This document shows positions 1 through 7,831 of a stretch of DNA of 64,000 bases, piece after piece. Source of the DNA: an uncultured Ectothiorhodospiraceae bacterium (GTDB lineage Bacteria > Pseudomonadota > Gammaproteobacteria > UBA6429 > Thiohalophilaceae). The notes below the pieces were generated by a model. The model did not search any database. It saw nothing but the letters and a program-made list of their open reading frames with translations, and was not told the DNA's origin. How positions within the stretch are numbered: the first letter of the stretch is position 1; every line of letters starts with the position of its first letter. The position numbers and the translations under genes are program-made. The stretch lies in contig CAMYJG010000003.1 of assembly GCA_947258695.1 (NCBI GenBank), positions 1 to 64,000 on the forward strand, read 5' to 3'.

Positions 1-696
1 AGTAAATTATCAAAATTATGGTCACCTATTCTTAAATACCTTGAAGAAAATTCAAATGTCGACTTACGTTTTGCAACAGCACGAAATATTAATACTTTTG
101 AAAAACGTCTGGTCACGGGTAAATATGACATCGTATACATGAATCCCTATCACTATACCGTATTTCATGACAAGCAAAATTATAATGCCTTTGCAAAAGC
201 GAAAAAGAAGAGATTGAAAGGCATTATCGTTGTAAAAAAAGACAGTCCTTACAAAACACTCAATGACCTGGATAACTCAGAATTTGCGTTTCCTTCAAAC
301 GCATTTGCCGCTAACCTGGTGCCAAGAGCAGTATTAACAAAAAAAAATCTGTCCTACTCATCAAAATATGTGTCATCGCATGACTCGGTTTATCGTAATA
401 TTGCACGTGGTCGTTACCCCGCAGGTGGCGGTGTCATGCGTACCTTCAAAAATACATCTCCTGAATACCGTGACAAGTTAAGAATACTTTGGAAATCTGA
501 TGGCTATACACCACATGCTTTCGCAGCACATCCACGTGTTCCAAAAGAAATTGTCGATAATTTACAAAAAGCTCTTTTAAATATGGAACAAGATCCAAAA
601 GGAAAAGCGTTACTGAGAAATATCAGGTTAAAAGGAATTGAAAAAGGAACTGATAAAGAATGGGATGATGTACGTGCGCTAAATATCGAGTCTTAG
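1..696 (+). CDS. PhnD-like phosphate/phosphonate-type ABC substrate-binding protein (5' truncated)
   Basis: The open frame runs into the window from its left edge, so the signal peptide and N-terminal lobe are missing. The first internal Met is at 139, but the frame is open and protein-like from base 1, with the segment NTFEKRLVTGKYDIVYMNPY typical of PhnD-type type-2 periplasmic binding proteins. The motif SPYKTLNDL followed by FAFPSNAFAANLVPR is the usual hinge and ligand-loop region. Such proteins bind phosphate, phosphite or phosphonate in the periplasm, or act as sensor input modules; the ligand cannot be told here. No permease or ATPase gene follows: the next gene is a convergent crp-like regulator 17 bases away, so this gene may be a lone binding protein or the end of an operon lying to the left. 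Confidence 0.78.
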   Translation, partial: SKLSKLWSPILKYLEENSNVDLRFATARNINTFEKRLVTGKYDIVYMNPYHYTVFHDKQNYNAFAKAKKKRLKGIIVVKKDSPYKTLNDLDNSEFAFPSNAFAANLVPRAVLTKKNLSYSSKYVSSHDSVYRNIARGRYPAGGGVMRTFKNTSPEYRDKLRILWKSDGYTPHAFAAHPRVPKEIVDNLQKALLNMEQDPKGKALLRNIRLKGIEKGTDKEWDDVRALNIES

Positions 697-713
697 GGCT
701 CAATAATTGAATG

Positions 714-1388
714 TTAACGGCTGTGATACACCACGATATCCATGCCCTTGACTTCAATCATGCCATCTTCTGTCATCTGTTTTAATACTCGCCCAACCGT
801 TTCACGCGAGCAGCTGACTATGCGCCCTATTTCCTGGCGTGAAATATGAATTTGTGTGCCTTCTGGGTGTGATAACGCAGTTGGCTCATGACATAAATCA
901 AGCAAGGTTCGCGCAATGCGACCAGCAACATCCATCGACGTCAAAAGACTAATTTTGTGAGTGGATTTTAATAAACGTACCGATAATTGATAACCTACTA
1001 TGGTTAGAATTTCAGCATGCTGTTCTTTGAGCTCCTTTTTTACCAGAGTCTCAAACCTATCATAATTAATTTCAGCTAATTCACACGCCGTTCGCGCCCT
1101 GACCATTGCAGATCGTTCTGTATCCTGAATAAACAGGCCTATCTCGCCAATAAAATCCCCTTTATGTAGATAACCGAATATAACTTCACGACCATCTTCA
1201 TCAGTACTAGTGACTGCAACAGAACCTTCAACTATGTAGTACAACTTGTTTGCTGTATCCCCTTCCCTGAAAATAATACCTTTTTTAGGAAATTTTCGAC
1301 GTTCACAAAATGATAAAAAATGTTTTAGCGTTTCATCATTTAATGGTGGCACCTTAGGAATATTTTTTTCATTTATAAAAAGTGGCAT
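714..1388 (-). CDS. crp: Crp/Vfr-like cAMP-responsive transcription regulator
   Basis: This 224-residue protein has a cyclic-nucleotide domain at about residues 20-135 and a winged helix at about 155-224. It is close to E. coli CRP over its length. The phosphate-binding cassette GDFIGEIGLF..ERSA has the Gly81-Glu82 and Arg92-Ser93 pair that contacts cAMP. The Thr127-Ser128 pair of CRP is swapped to Ser142-Thr143. The recognition helix region reads SRQEIGRIVSCSRETVGR (183-200), nearly the CRP sequence, so it should bind TGTGA-type sites. No FNR-type cysteine cluster is present. It is divergent from the cysC operon across about 300 bases that hold a candidate CRP half-palindrome. It could be a Crp paralogue rather than the only Crp of the cell. 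Confidence 0.85.
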   Translation of the reverse strand: MPLFINEKNIPKVPPLNDETLKHFLSFCERRKFPKKGIIFREGDTANKLYYIVEGSVAVTSTDEDGREVIFGYLHKGDFIGEIGLFIQDTERSAMVRARTACELAEINYDRFETLVKKELKEQHAEILTIVGYQLSVRLLKSTHKISLLTSMDVAGRIARTLLDLCHEPTALSHPEGTQIHISRQEIGRIVSCSRETVGRVLKQMTEDGMIEVKGMDIVVYHSR

Positions 1389-1558
1389 TCTTTTCTCTCA
1401 AATATATTTATATATCTATTTATATATCCATTGTTTTGCTTAAATCATCATTAAACATAAAAAAATATAAAGACATATTTACATAGATATTACATGTCTT
1501 TGCTTCTTATAAAAAGCATTTTTACGTGACAATTATTAACATATTCCCTTACTAAAAC

Positions 1559-1574
1559 TGCTAGGTTGATCACA
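1559..1574. promoter_or_regulatory. Candidate CRP-type site in the crp/cysC divergent region
   Basis: TGCTA-N6-TCACA matches the CRP consensus TGTGA-N6-TCACA in 8 of 10 arm positions, with a perfect right half. It lies in the 300-base gene-free stretch 1389-1689 between the divergent crp-like gene and cysC, where autoregulation would be expected. The rest of that stretch is AT-rich with repeated TATATTTATATA tracts near 1400-1430 and no other structure I can support. This is a by-eye match only. Confidence 0.28.
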
Positions 1575-1698
1575 GAAATTGGCTAGATAAAACGTTTCTG
1601 CAGCCGCTAAGCTTGAGTGTAAGTTATATGGATATTTATTTTAACAGCAATTGATTTTTTAATTGCTAGTCACGAACCGCTAATGAGAGATGTATGTC

Positions 1699-2331
1699 AT
1701 GAATACTGCAATTTGTGAAATTCCAAAACTAGAATCTAAAAAAGATTCAAATATACACCCACACCAAAACTTTGTAACGCGTGATAAACGTAATGAAGAC
1801 CTCGGTCATCAAAGTGGTGTTGTCTGGTTAACAGGCCTCTCAGGAGCGGGCAAATCAACCATTGCCAGTTTAGTAGAAAGAATGCTGTTTCAACAAGGTT
1901 ACACCATATCAATATTAGACGGTGACACGCTTCGCACCGGACTAAACAATGATTTAGGTTTTAGCAAAGAAGACAGGGAAGAAAATCTACGCCGCACAGG
2001 TGAAGTGGCATCAATTTTTGCTAATACCGGCCATATCGTTCTGGCTTCTTTTATTTCACCTCACCATAAAGGTAGAGAATCAGTCAAAAGCATTGTTGGC
2101 GACAACTTTTACCTGGTGCATGTACATGCAGACATCGATGATTGTATTTCACGCGATCCAAAAGGTCTTTACAAGAAAGCCATGTTTGGTGGGATTGAAA
2201 ATTTTACCGGTATTGGTCAGGAATATGAAAAGCCTGAAGTTACAGATTTAACGATTAATACTTCTGATTCCTGTGTTGCAGATAGCGCAATGCAACTGGT
2301 GTCATTCATTAAATCGAAATTTGAACTGTAA
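1699..2331 (+). CDS. cysC: Adenylylsulfate (APS) kinase
   Basis: CysC phosphorylates APS with ATP to make PAPS, the sulfate donor for sulfotransferases and for PAPS reductase. The P-loop GLSGAGKST, the ILDGD motif, the FSKEDREENLRR substrate loop, the SFISPH segment with the family serine and RDPKGLYKKA are all present. Length (210 residues) is close to E. coli CysC (201). An ATG at 1690 is also in frame, but the GAGAG ribosome site at 1685-1689 abuts it directly and is well spaced from the ATG at 1699, so 1699 is preferred. No cysD/cysN ATP sulfurylase lies alongside. The gene is followed after 30 and 20 bases by a CHR-family transporter and a sulfotransferase, which points to PAPS supply for sulfation rather than cysteine synthesis. 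That last point is inference. Confidence 0.9.
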   Translation: MNTAICEIPKLESKKDSNIHPHQNFVTRDKRNEDLGHQSGVVWLTGLSGAGKSTIASLVERMLFQQGYTISILDGDTLRTGLNNDLGFSKEDREENLRRTGEVASIFANTGHIVLASFISPHHKGRESVKSIVGDNFYLVHVHADIDDCISRDPKGLYKKAMFGGIENFTGIGQEYEKPEVTDLTINTSDSCVADSAMQLVSFIKSKFEL

Positions 2332-2361
2332 TCTATCTTGTTATGATGAAGGGCGCTTTAT

Positions 2362-3624
2362 ATGTCGGACGTACCTATCTCTAAAGATTTAACCGCGTTG
2401 CAAGATATCTCTGAAAGTAAAATATCTCTTGGCTTCCTGTTTTTAACATTCTTAAAAATAGGAAGTCTCGCGTTCGGTGGTTACATGGCATTAATTTCCG
2501 TAATAGAAAATGTCATGGTTAAGAAACATAAATTAATTAGCCACCAGGACATGCTAGACGGCGTCTCTCTTGCCAATTTATTACCTGGGCCAATAGCAGT
2601 TAATGTTGTTGCTTTCACTGGATATCGAGTACGTGGCCACCTGGGAGCTATTGTCAGCACTACCGCCGTAATACTCCCTTCATTCATATTAATTCTCGGA
2701 TTAAGTTATATCTATTTTAACTTTGGTGAAGTAGTCAATTTTAAAAATATCTTCTCAGGCTTTATGCCTGCTGTTGCAGCCATTGTCTTTAGTGTCGCGT
2801 GGCGACTAGGCAAAAAAACATTAACGGGTAACATTGAATATGTAATAGCTATTATTGCAGCAACCACATTATTTTTTATTCCCCTGGCATTTAAAATATA
2901 TGTTCCTGTTAGTTTAATGTTTTTCGCTGGTCTGGCAGGATATTTTCTTTTTAATGATAAAAGTAAAAATCTAACAACTAATAAACCGTTAGCAAAATTA
3001 TCAAACAAGCAGCGGCTCGTAACAATTTCTTTACTTTTAATATTAGTGTTTCTATGGTTTTACCCGCTACCGATAGATAAAAATAGCGTCTTATTTTTAG
3101 CTATTACTTTTTCCAGTATGAGTTTAATGTTATTTGGTGGAGGCTATGTTTTCATTCCTGTTATCGGAAGTATAGTCGTTCTCCAAAATGGCTGGCTGAC
3201 ATCACAAGAATTCAATGACGGAATAGCGCTAGGCCAGGTGACACCCGGTCCGATTCTGATCAGCGCAACGTTTATTGGTTATAAAGTAGCTGGTTTCTGG
3301 GGTGCACTGTGGTCCACAATAGGTATATTTGCAGTCCCAGCAATTTTAATGATAGTAGCCTCACGCTGGTTTGATTTTTTACGCCAGTCGTCACATACCC
3401 AGGCCATTATGCATGGAATACATAGTGCCGTCATCGGCATGATAGCTGTCGCCGCTTTCATTATTTTTAAATCGTCTTTCCCTGCCTGGAATATTGACGA
3501 ACTACTTAATTCTTGGCCACTTATTGCAATTTTTATTGCTTCACTTATCGGCTTAATTAAATTTAATCTGGATGTTATCTGGATTATTCCTCCAGCGGGT
3601 CTGCTGGGATACCTCTTTTTATAA
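2362..3624 (+). CDS. chrA: CHR-family (chromate ion transporter) membrane protein
   Basis: A 420-residue inner-membrane protein with the two homologous halves of long-chain CHR transporters. Each half carries the family signature: FGGYMALISVIE with NLLPGPIAVNV in the N-half (about residues 37-85) and FGGGYVFIPVIG with GQVTPGPILIS in the C-half (about 255-315). About ten to twelve hydrophobic segments are visible. Characterised members export chromate and are thought to exchange it with sulfate or similar oxyanions. Here it sits between an APS kinase and a sulfotransferase with short spacers, so an oxyanion role tied to sulfate is plausible, but the substrate is not visible in the sequence. 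Confidence 0.85.
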   Translation: MSDVPISKDLTALQDISESKISLGFLFLTFLKIGSLAFGGYMALISVIENVMVKKHKLISHQDMLDGVSLANLLPGPIAVNVVAFTGYRVRGHLGAIVSTTAVILPSFILILGLSYIYFNFGEVVNFKNIFSGFMPAVAAIVFSVAWRLGKKTLTGNIEYVIAIIAATTLFFIPLAFKIYVPVSLMFFAGLAGYFLFNDKSKNLTTNKPLAKLSNKQRLVTISLLLILVFLWFYPLPIDKNSVLFLAITFSSMSLMLFGGGYVFIPVIGSIVVLQNGWLTSQEFNDGIALGQVTPGPILISATFIGYKVAGFWGALWSTIGIFAVPAILMIVASRWFDFLRQSSHTQAIMHGIHSAVIGMIAVAAFIIFKSSFPAWNIDELLNSWPLIAIFIASLIGLIKFNLDVIWIIPPAGLLGYLFL

Positions 3625-3644
3625 TTATTTATCAGGAGATAAAA

Positions 3645-4652
3645 ATGCAATCGATATTTATGGTTGGTGAACAACGCTCTGGTTCAAATTTACTTCGCGT
3701 CATTCTTAACGAATCAAGTAAAATAGCTGCACCACACCCACCACACATTTTACAACGCATGATGCCTCTACTCCCGGTATATGGAAATTTAGAAAACGCT
3801 AAAAACTTTAAAAAATTAATCGAAGATGTGTGTCGATTAGTTGAGTTAAATCCTGTGCCATGGGATAAAGTAAAGCTAGACCGCAAGGAAATTCTTAAGC
3901 GCTGCCATGAAAAATCATTGATCGCTGTTTATGGTGCGGTAATGGATCTGTATGCCGAAGCGCATAATGCCACTGCCTGGATTTGCAAAAGCATGCAAAA
4001 CATTCAATGGGCAGATGAACTAAATATATATTTTAATAACCCGAAATATATTTACTTATACCGCGATCCACGTGATGTTGCTCTTTCATTCACTAAAGCT
4101 GTCATAGGTGAAAAACATCCTTACTTCATAGCAAAACAATGGAATAAATTACAGGAGTTATGTATTGCGCAAATGAACTGGCACGGAACCGAAAACATTT
4201 TCCCGATTAGTTATGAAGAACTGGTAAAAGATCCTGAAGATATTGTACAAAACCTTTGTCAATTCCTGGGTATAGAATTTTCAAGTAAGATGCTTGATTT
4301 TCATAAATCTAAAGAAGCCGAACGCAGCGCTAAATCAAGTTCTTTATGGGAAAACTTAAGTCAACCTATCAATTCAAGTAACTCTAAAAAATTCTTGACT
4401 GAATTAACAACAGAAGAGATTAAAATCATAGAATCAATAACCGGTGATGTTATGGACACACTTGGTTATGAACGCGCCGTTGTTAAGAAAGGTGAAGAGC
4501 TTACTTTCTCAGAGCAAGACATTGAACGTTTTGCGCAGGAAAATGCTGACGCAAAAGCTAAAAAAGCCTCTCAAATTGACCCGAGCGATCTTAAAAGACG
4601 AAAATTACAAACAGGTTTTATTAACCAGATCGCTGGTAAGACTGCTGCATAG
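3645..4652 (+). CDS. PAPS-dependent sulfotransferase family protein
   Basis: The N-terminus FMVGEQRSGSNLLRVIL is the 5'-phosphosulfate binding loop of sulfotransferases, and YIYLYRDPRDVALSF (about residues 128-142) is the 3'-phosphate binding motif. The C-terminal half has the PISYEELVKDPEDIVQNLC element typical of the family. At 335 residues it is of usual length with a charged C-terminal tail (AQENADAKAKKASQ). A strong ribosome site AGGAG at 3632-3636 sets the start. It has no signal peptide or membrane anchor, so it should be cytoplasmic. It is third in the cysC-chrA operon, which would give it its own PAPS source. The acceptor (lipid, glycan or small molecule) is unknown. Confidence 0.85.
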   Translation: MQSIFMVGEQRSGSNLLRVILNESSKIAAPHPPHILQRMMPLLPVYGNLENAKNFKKLIEDVCRLVELNPVPWDKVKLDRKEILKRCHEKSLIAVYGAVMDLYAEAHNATAWICKSMQNIQWADELNIYFNNPKYIYLYRDPRDVALSFTKAVIGEKHPYFIAKQWNKLQELCIAQMNWHGTENIFPISYEELVKDPEDIVQNLCQFLGIEFSSKMLDFHKSKEAERSAKSSSLWENLSQPINSSNSKKFLTELTTEEIKIIESITGDVMDTLGYERAVVKKGEELTFSEQDIERFAQENADAKAKKASQIDPSDLKRRKLQTGFINQIAGKTAA

Positions 4653-4679
4653 CTCAGCAACAACACCTTTAGTTTAGTC

Positions 4680-4717
4680 CCATGATTGCAATAACATGAA
4701 TGGTTTTGCAATCATGG
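4680..4717. repeat. Perfect 12-bp inverted repeat after the sulfotransferase gene
   Basis: CCATGATTGCAA at 4680-4691 pairs with TTGCAATCATGG at 4706-4717 around a 14-base loop. It lies 28 bases after the stop codon. It is not followed by a T-run, so it is not a standard intrinsic terminator. It may be an mRNA 3' stem or a dyad operator for the response regulator gene that starts at 4911. Confidence 0.55.
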
Positions 4718-4910
4718 AACAAATTACTATTACCTTAAATAAAGTCGGTAATTTACTATTTCTACATACCTTTCTATATAGTAGTACTTCATACTGAATT
4801 CGTTTTACCATAATTTTCGTGTGTAAATATGATATAACACGACTGTTATCTACATATGTATCAATTTTTGTATTAGTATTTAAACAATCCATCACTTCGA
4901 GTACTGATGC

Positions 4911-5687
4911 ATGACGTCACAAACTGCGAATATCTTAATTGTTGAAGACGATGAACTAAGTAGAGAGCTTTTAAAAAGACGGCTGGAAGCCGATCATCAC
5001 AAAATTACTAGCGTTTCTGGCGGCACTAAAGCGCTCAGCTTATTAAAATCAGAAGTATTTGATTTCATTCTTCTCGATATTAATTTACCTGATATTGATG
5101 GGGTGACCATCCTCGAACAAATTAAAAATGATCTTAATATAGAGAAAACACAGGTCATCATGGTCACAGCGAATAACGACCGAGAAATGGTGATTAAATG
5201 TCTTGATACAGGCGCTATCGATTACCTGATTAAACCCTACTCTACATCATTAGTTAAATTAAGAATTTGGCGCTACTTCAAAAATACTAAGCATGAGCAT
5301 GACATAAGCCACGCAAAAATATTGCTGGTCGATGACCAGGAATTAAACCGTGATGTACTTGCTCATCGACTATCGAAAACAGGTTACCAGATTACCAGTC
5401 TTGGCAATGGCCAAGAAACCCTGGATTTACTGGAAAAAGAAGAATTTGATCTGATATTACTTGATATTATGATGCCAGACATCAGTGGAATTGAAGTTCT
5501 CACTAAAATCCGTGCAGCTGGTAAACATAACAACACACCTGTTATTATGATAACAGCGATTGAAGATGTCAAAACGGTAAATGAATGCATCAATGCAGGA
5601 GCCGATGATTATATTATGAAACCGGTCAATACCAGCCTGCTTAAGTTTCGTATTCAATCCTGTTTGCAGTCGCGACGAACTTTATAG
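4911..5687 (+). CDS. Tandem two-receiver (REC-REC) response regulator without output domain
   Basis: Two complete CheY-like receiver domains fill the 258 residues. The first (about 5-120) has the acidic pair EDD, the phosphoacceptor in LLDINLPDIDG and Lys in LIKPYS. The second (about 137-255) has VDDQ, LLDIMMPDISG and IMKPVN. Both aspartate pockets and both conserved lysines are intact, so both should be phosphorylatable. There is no DNA-binding, GGDEF or kinase domain, so it probably acts by protein contact or as a phosphate relay or sink. No histidine kinase lies next to it. It is preceded by about 260 bases without a gene that hold the inverted repeat at 4680-4717. Confidence 0.85.
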   Translation: MTSQTANILIVEDDELSRELLKRRLEADHHKITSVSGGTKALSLLKSEVFDFILLDINLPDIDGVTILEQIKNDLNIEKTQVIMVTANNDREMVIKCLDTGAIDYLIKPYSTSLVKLRIWRYFKNTKHEHDISHAKILLVDDQELNRDVLAHRLSKTGYQITSLGNGQETLDLLEKEEFDLILLDIMMPDISGIEVLTKIRAAGKHNNTPVIMITAIEDVKTVNECINAGADDYIMKPVNTSLLKFRIQSCLQSRRTL

Positions 5688-5748
5688 ATCAAATACAGTC
5701 ATATCATTTATTAATTATTTAATTAAAGATAACCAAAGGTATTATTCA

Positions 5749-6429
5749 ATGAAACAACTGATAATTACATTAACCATTACTTGCCTAACTTTTTTAACTG
5801 GTTGCACAACTTTTGATGCCTATACCGGAGAAGAGAAAACATCGAGTACAGCAAAGGGAGCCGGGATTGGCGCAGGTGCAGCATTAGTACTGTCTTACCT
5901 TAAAAATAAGAATAAAAGCAGTAAAGAGCGAAATCAACGAATGCTTCGTGATGCAGGTATCGGTGCTATCATAGGCGGTGGCGCAGGTTATTACATGGAT
6001 ACACAGGAAGCCAAGTTAAGAAAACAGTTGCGTGGTAGCGGGGTTAGTGTACAACGTGATGGTAATAATATTAATTTAATCATGCCAGGTAATATTACGT
6101 TTGCTACCGACGGCAGAAACCTGAACTCTAAATTTTATAACGTACTTGATTCGGTTGCATTAGTTGTAAAAGAATACAATAAAACAACCATAGTCGTTGC
6201 AGGCTACACAGATAGCACTGGTTCAGCAAGCTATAATCAGAAATTATCTGAAGATCGGGCCAGTTCAGTTGCGGATTTTATCGTCAACAAGAAAATTAAC
6301 CCGGCTAGAATTGAAGTGGTTGGCTTCGGCGAACAAAACCCGATTGCAACAAATAAAACCGCTCAAGGTCGTAGCTTAAATCGCCGCGTAGAAATCACAC
6401 TATTCCCGATTACTGAGCAAGCACAATAA
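5749..6429 (+). CDS. OmpA-family lipoprotein with glycine-zipper segment
   Basis: The N-terminus is a lipoprotein signal ending in the lipobox LTGC (Cys19). Residues about 38-85 are two glycine-rich hydrophobic stretches (GAGIGAGAAL and GIGAIIGGGAGYYMD) like the glycine zipper of YiaD-type proteins. The C-terminal about 110 residues form an OmpA/MotB peptidoglycan-binding domain with GYTDSTGS..YNQKLSEDRA and VVGFGEQNPIATN..GRSLNRRVEI. It should be anchored in the outer membrane and grip the cell wall. Length (226) is that of YiaD relatives. The next gene starts 19 bases downstream and also encodes an exported protein, so the two are likely co-transcribed. Confidence 0.88.
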   Translation: MKQLIITLTITCLTFLTGCTTFDAYTGEEKTSSTAKGAGIGAGAALVLSYLKNKNKSSKERNQRMLRDAGIGAIIGGGAGYYMDTQEAKLRKQLRGSGVSVQRDGNNINLIMPGNITFATDGRNLNSKFYNVLDSVALVVKEYNKTTIVVAGYTDSTGSASYNQKLSEDRASSVADFIVNKKINPARIEVVGFGEQNPIATNKTAQGRSLNRRVEITLFPITEQAQ

Positions 6430-6448
6430 AGTCTAGCTTTTACTTCAC

Positions 6449-7135
6449 ATGCTGCTTCAACTAATTATAGCGCTAACTTTAATGTTAGCGTTTTCAGTTT
6501 CTCATGCTGATCAAGCACCTTCAGCAGCTGAATTAGATAAATGGTTTATGAGTGATGATCCTGCACCACCTTCGCAAAGTGCGGATAGCGACTTAATTTT
6601 TATTGAACCACCAACCAATAAAATTCCATTACATTCTATTAATAATATTACAATTAAGCCACAGAGCTTAAAAAACGGCTGGGTCGAACTCCAGCAGTGT
6701 TATAAACAATTAGATCCTGTTCCAGAGATGGAAGTGGTTTATCAGTATAAGAATCTGCGTAAACTAAGCATAACTTCTAGAAAAAATATTAAGCTTGCTT
6801 ATATTAAAAATCAATCAGTACAACTTGAAGATGTATCACGAAATGCAGAGTTATGTATATCCGCACAGGTTAAAAATTTTTATATTAATAAAAATGGCAC
6901 GTTCACATTGAAAAATGGTCCCTATCATCGACAGTTCCTCGATGGTTTCTTCCCTTTCCATTTAACATTAAAAGTTACCTATCCTCGAGATTTACTCAGA
7001 TTTATGAACAGTAAACCAAAATCTCAGGAGGGCTTTATTGTTACCCACACTGAGAATACTTTATTGATCAATAGTTACTTCACTGGAAAGTTGAATACTG
7101 AAATAAGCTTTAAAGCACAAATGAAAAATAGATAA
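6449..7135 (+). CDS. Exported protein of unknown function
   Basis: I do not recognise this 228-residue protein. It opens with a clear Sec signal peptide (LLQLIIALTLMLAFSVSHA, cleavage likely after the AHA-like site near residue 20). The mature part is rich in beta-type segments and has two cysteines (QQCYKQ and ELCISA) that could form a disulfide. No transmembrane helix follows, so it is periplasmic or outer-membrane associated. It follows the OmpA-like lipoprotein gene at 19 bases, which suggests an envelope role. Downstream lies the end of tRNA-Leu on the other strand. Confidence 0.6.
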   Translation: MLLQLIIALTLMLAFSVSHADQAPSAAELDKWFMSDDPAPPSQSADSDLIFIEPPTNKIPLHSINNITIKPQSLKNGWVELQQCYKQLDPVPEMEVVYQYKNLRKLSITSRKNIKLAYIKNQSVQLEDVSRNAELCISAQVKNFYINKNGTFTLKNGPYHRQFLDGFFPFHLTLKVTYPRDLLRFMNSKPKSQEGFIVTHTENTLLINSYFTGKLNTEISFKAQMKNR

Positions 7136-7180
7136 TGATATTGCTTAAAAGGCTAACAGAGAAATACTGAAGTTTAAAAA

Positions 7181-7267
7181 TGGTGCCCAGGGCCGGAATC
7201 GAACCGGCACGGTGTTGCCACCGAGGGATTTTAAGTCCCTTGCGTCTACCAATTTCGCCACCTGGGC
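7181..7267 (-). tRNA. leuZ: tRNA-Leu(TAA)
   Basis: Read on the minus strand this is an 87-base class II tRNA starting GCCCAGGTGGCGAAATTGG and ending with an encoded CCA (7181-7183). The acceptor arms GCCCAGG/CCTGGGC pair fully. The anticodon loop holds TAA, there is a long variable arm, and the T-arm reads GGTTCGATTCC. Its position after tRNA-Gly and tRNA-Cys downstream of pgsA is that of E. coli leuZ. Confidence 0.96.
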
Positions 7268-7522
7268 AGATGACTTGTACTACTTTCAATACCCTGTCGT
7301 GTCTGATAGCTGTCGTTTTGTTAACGACCGTCTACCACAACGCCACCTGGGCAGATGACTTGTACTACTTTCAATACCCTGTCGCGTCTGATAGCTGTCG
7401 TTTTGTTAACGACCGTCTACCACAACGCCACCTGGGCAGATGACTTGTACTACTTTCAATACCCTGTCGCATCTGATAGCTGTCGTTTTGTTAACGACCG
7501 TCTACCACAACGCCACCTGGGC
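7268..7522 (-). repeat. Three 85-bp tandem repeats, each with a partial copy of the tRNA-Leu 5' end
   Basis: Units are 7268-7352, 7353-7437 and 7438-7522. They differ at only two positions that I can see, inside cg(t/c)(g/a)tctg. Read in the tRNA direction, each unit begins with GCCCAGGTGGCG and then GGTAGACG, which match the first about 24 bases of the adjacent tRNA-Leu with one small change in the D-loop. The other about 61 bases are unrelated to tRNA and contain a perfect 6-bp hairpin GTCGTT-AACAA-AACGAC. The array fills the whole spacer between tRNA-Cys and tRNA-Leu and abuts the tRNA-Leu 5' end without a gap, so it should be part of the same precursor RNA. The open frame on the other strand here is an artefact of the repeat. 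Confidence 0.92.
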
Positions 7523-7529
7523 TAAAAAG

Positions 7530-7604
7530 TGGAGGCGAGGATCGGATTCGAACCGACATAAGAGTGATTTGCAATCACTTGCATAGCCTTTCTGCTACCT
7601 CGCC
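7530..7604 (-). tRNA. cysT: tRNA-Cys(GCA)
   Basis: On the minus strand: GGCGAGGTAGCAGAAAGG, anticodon loop with GCA (TTGCAAA), T-arm GGTTCGAATCC and encoded CCA at 7530-7532. Length is 75 bases. It is separated from the first 85-bp repeat by 7 bases. It corresponds to E. coli cysT in position. Confidence 0.96.
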
Positions 7605-7626
7605 GTAATCTGTTGTTGTAGATTTT

Positions 7627-7632
7627 ATTATA
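7627..7632 (-). promoter_or_regulatory. Candidate -10 box for the tRNA-Cys/repeat/tRNA-Leu transcript
   Basis: On the minus strand a perfect TATAAT lies 22 bases upstream of the tRNA-Cys 5' end, downstream of the terminator that follows tRNA-Gly. The -35 region at 17-base spacing is only a T-run, so recognition would lean on the -10 box. If used, tRNA-Cys and tRNA-Leu would be transcribed separately from pgsA/tRNA-Gly. Confidence 0.4.
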
Positions 7633-7647
7633 CGTCTACTACAACAT

Positions 7648-7688
7648 AAAAAAACCCCGGAGTTAGCCATTGCAGCGCCGAGGTTTTT
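7648..7688 (-). terminator. Intrinsic terminator between tRNA-Gly and tRNA-Cys
   Basis: On the minus strand AAAAACCTCGG pairs with CCGGGGTTTTT (11 pairs, one U-G) around a 17-base loop and ends in seven T. The stem is nearly symmetric, so it could work both ways. It sits just after the tRNA-Gly 3' end and would end the uvrC-pgsA-tRNA-Gly transcript. Confidence 0.75.
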
Positions 7689-7695
7689 AAGAATT

Positions 7696-7771
<76 letters not shown>

Positions 7772-7831
7772 TTCGAAGGCCGGCTATTTTATAGATACAG
7801 GCCCCAGAGTCAAGGGTTTATATGGTCTTTT

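Noticed and set aside
7180-7443. Open frame of 87 codons on the plus strand beginning MVPRAGIEPARC
   Set aside because: It is the antisense of tRNA-Leu plus the tandem repeats; this peptide start is a well-known tRNA artefact.
7268-7522. Possible CRISPR array because of regular 85-bp repeats
   Set aside because: Whole units repeat with no variable spacers, and each contains a tRNA-Leu 5' end.
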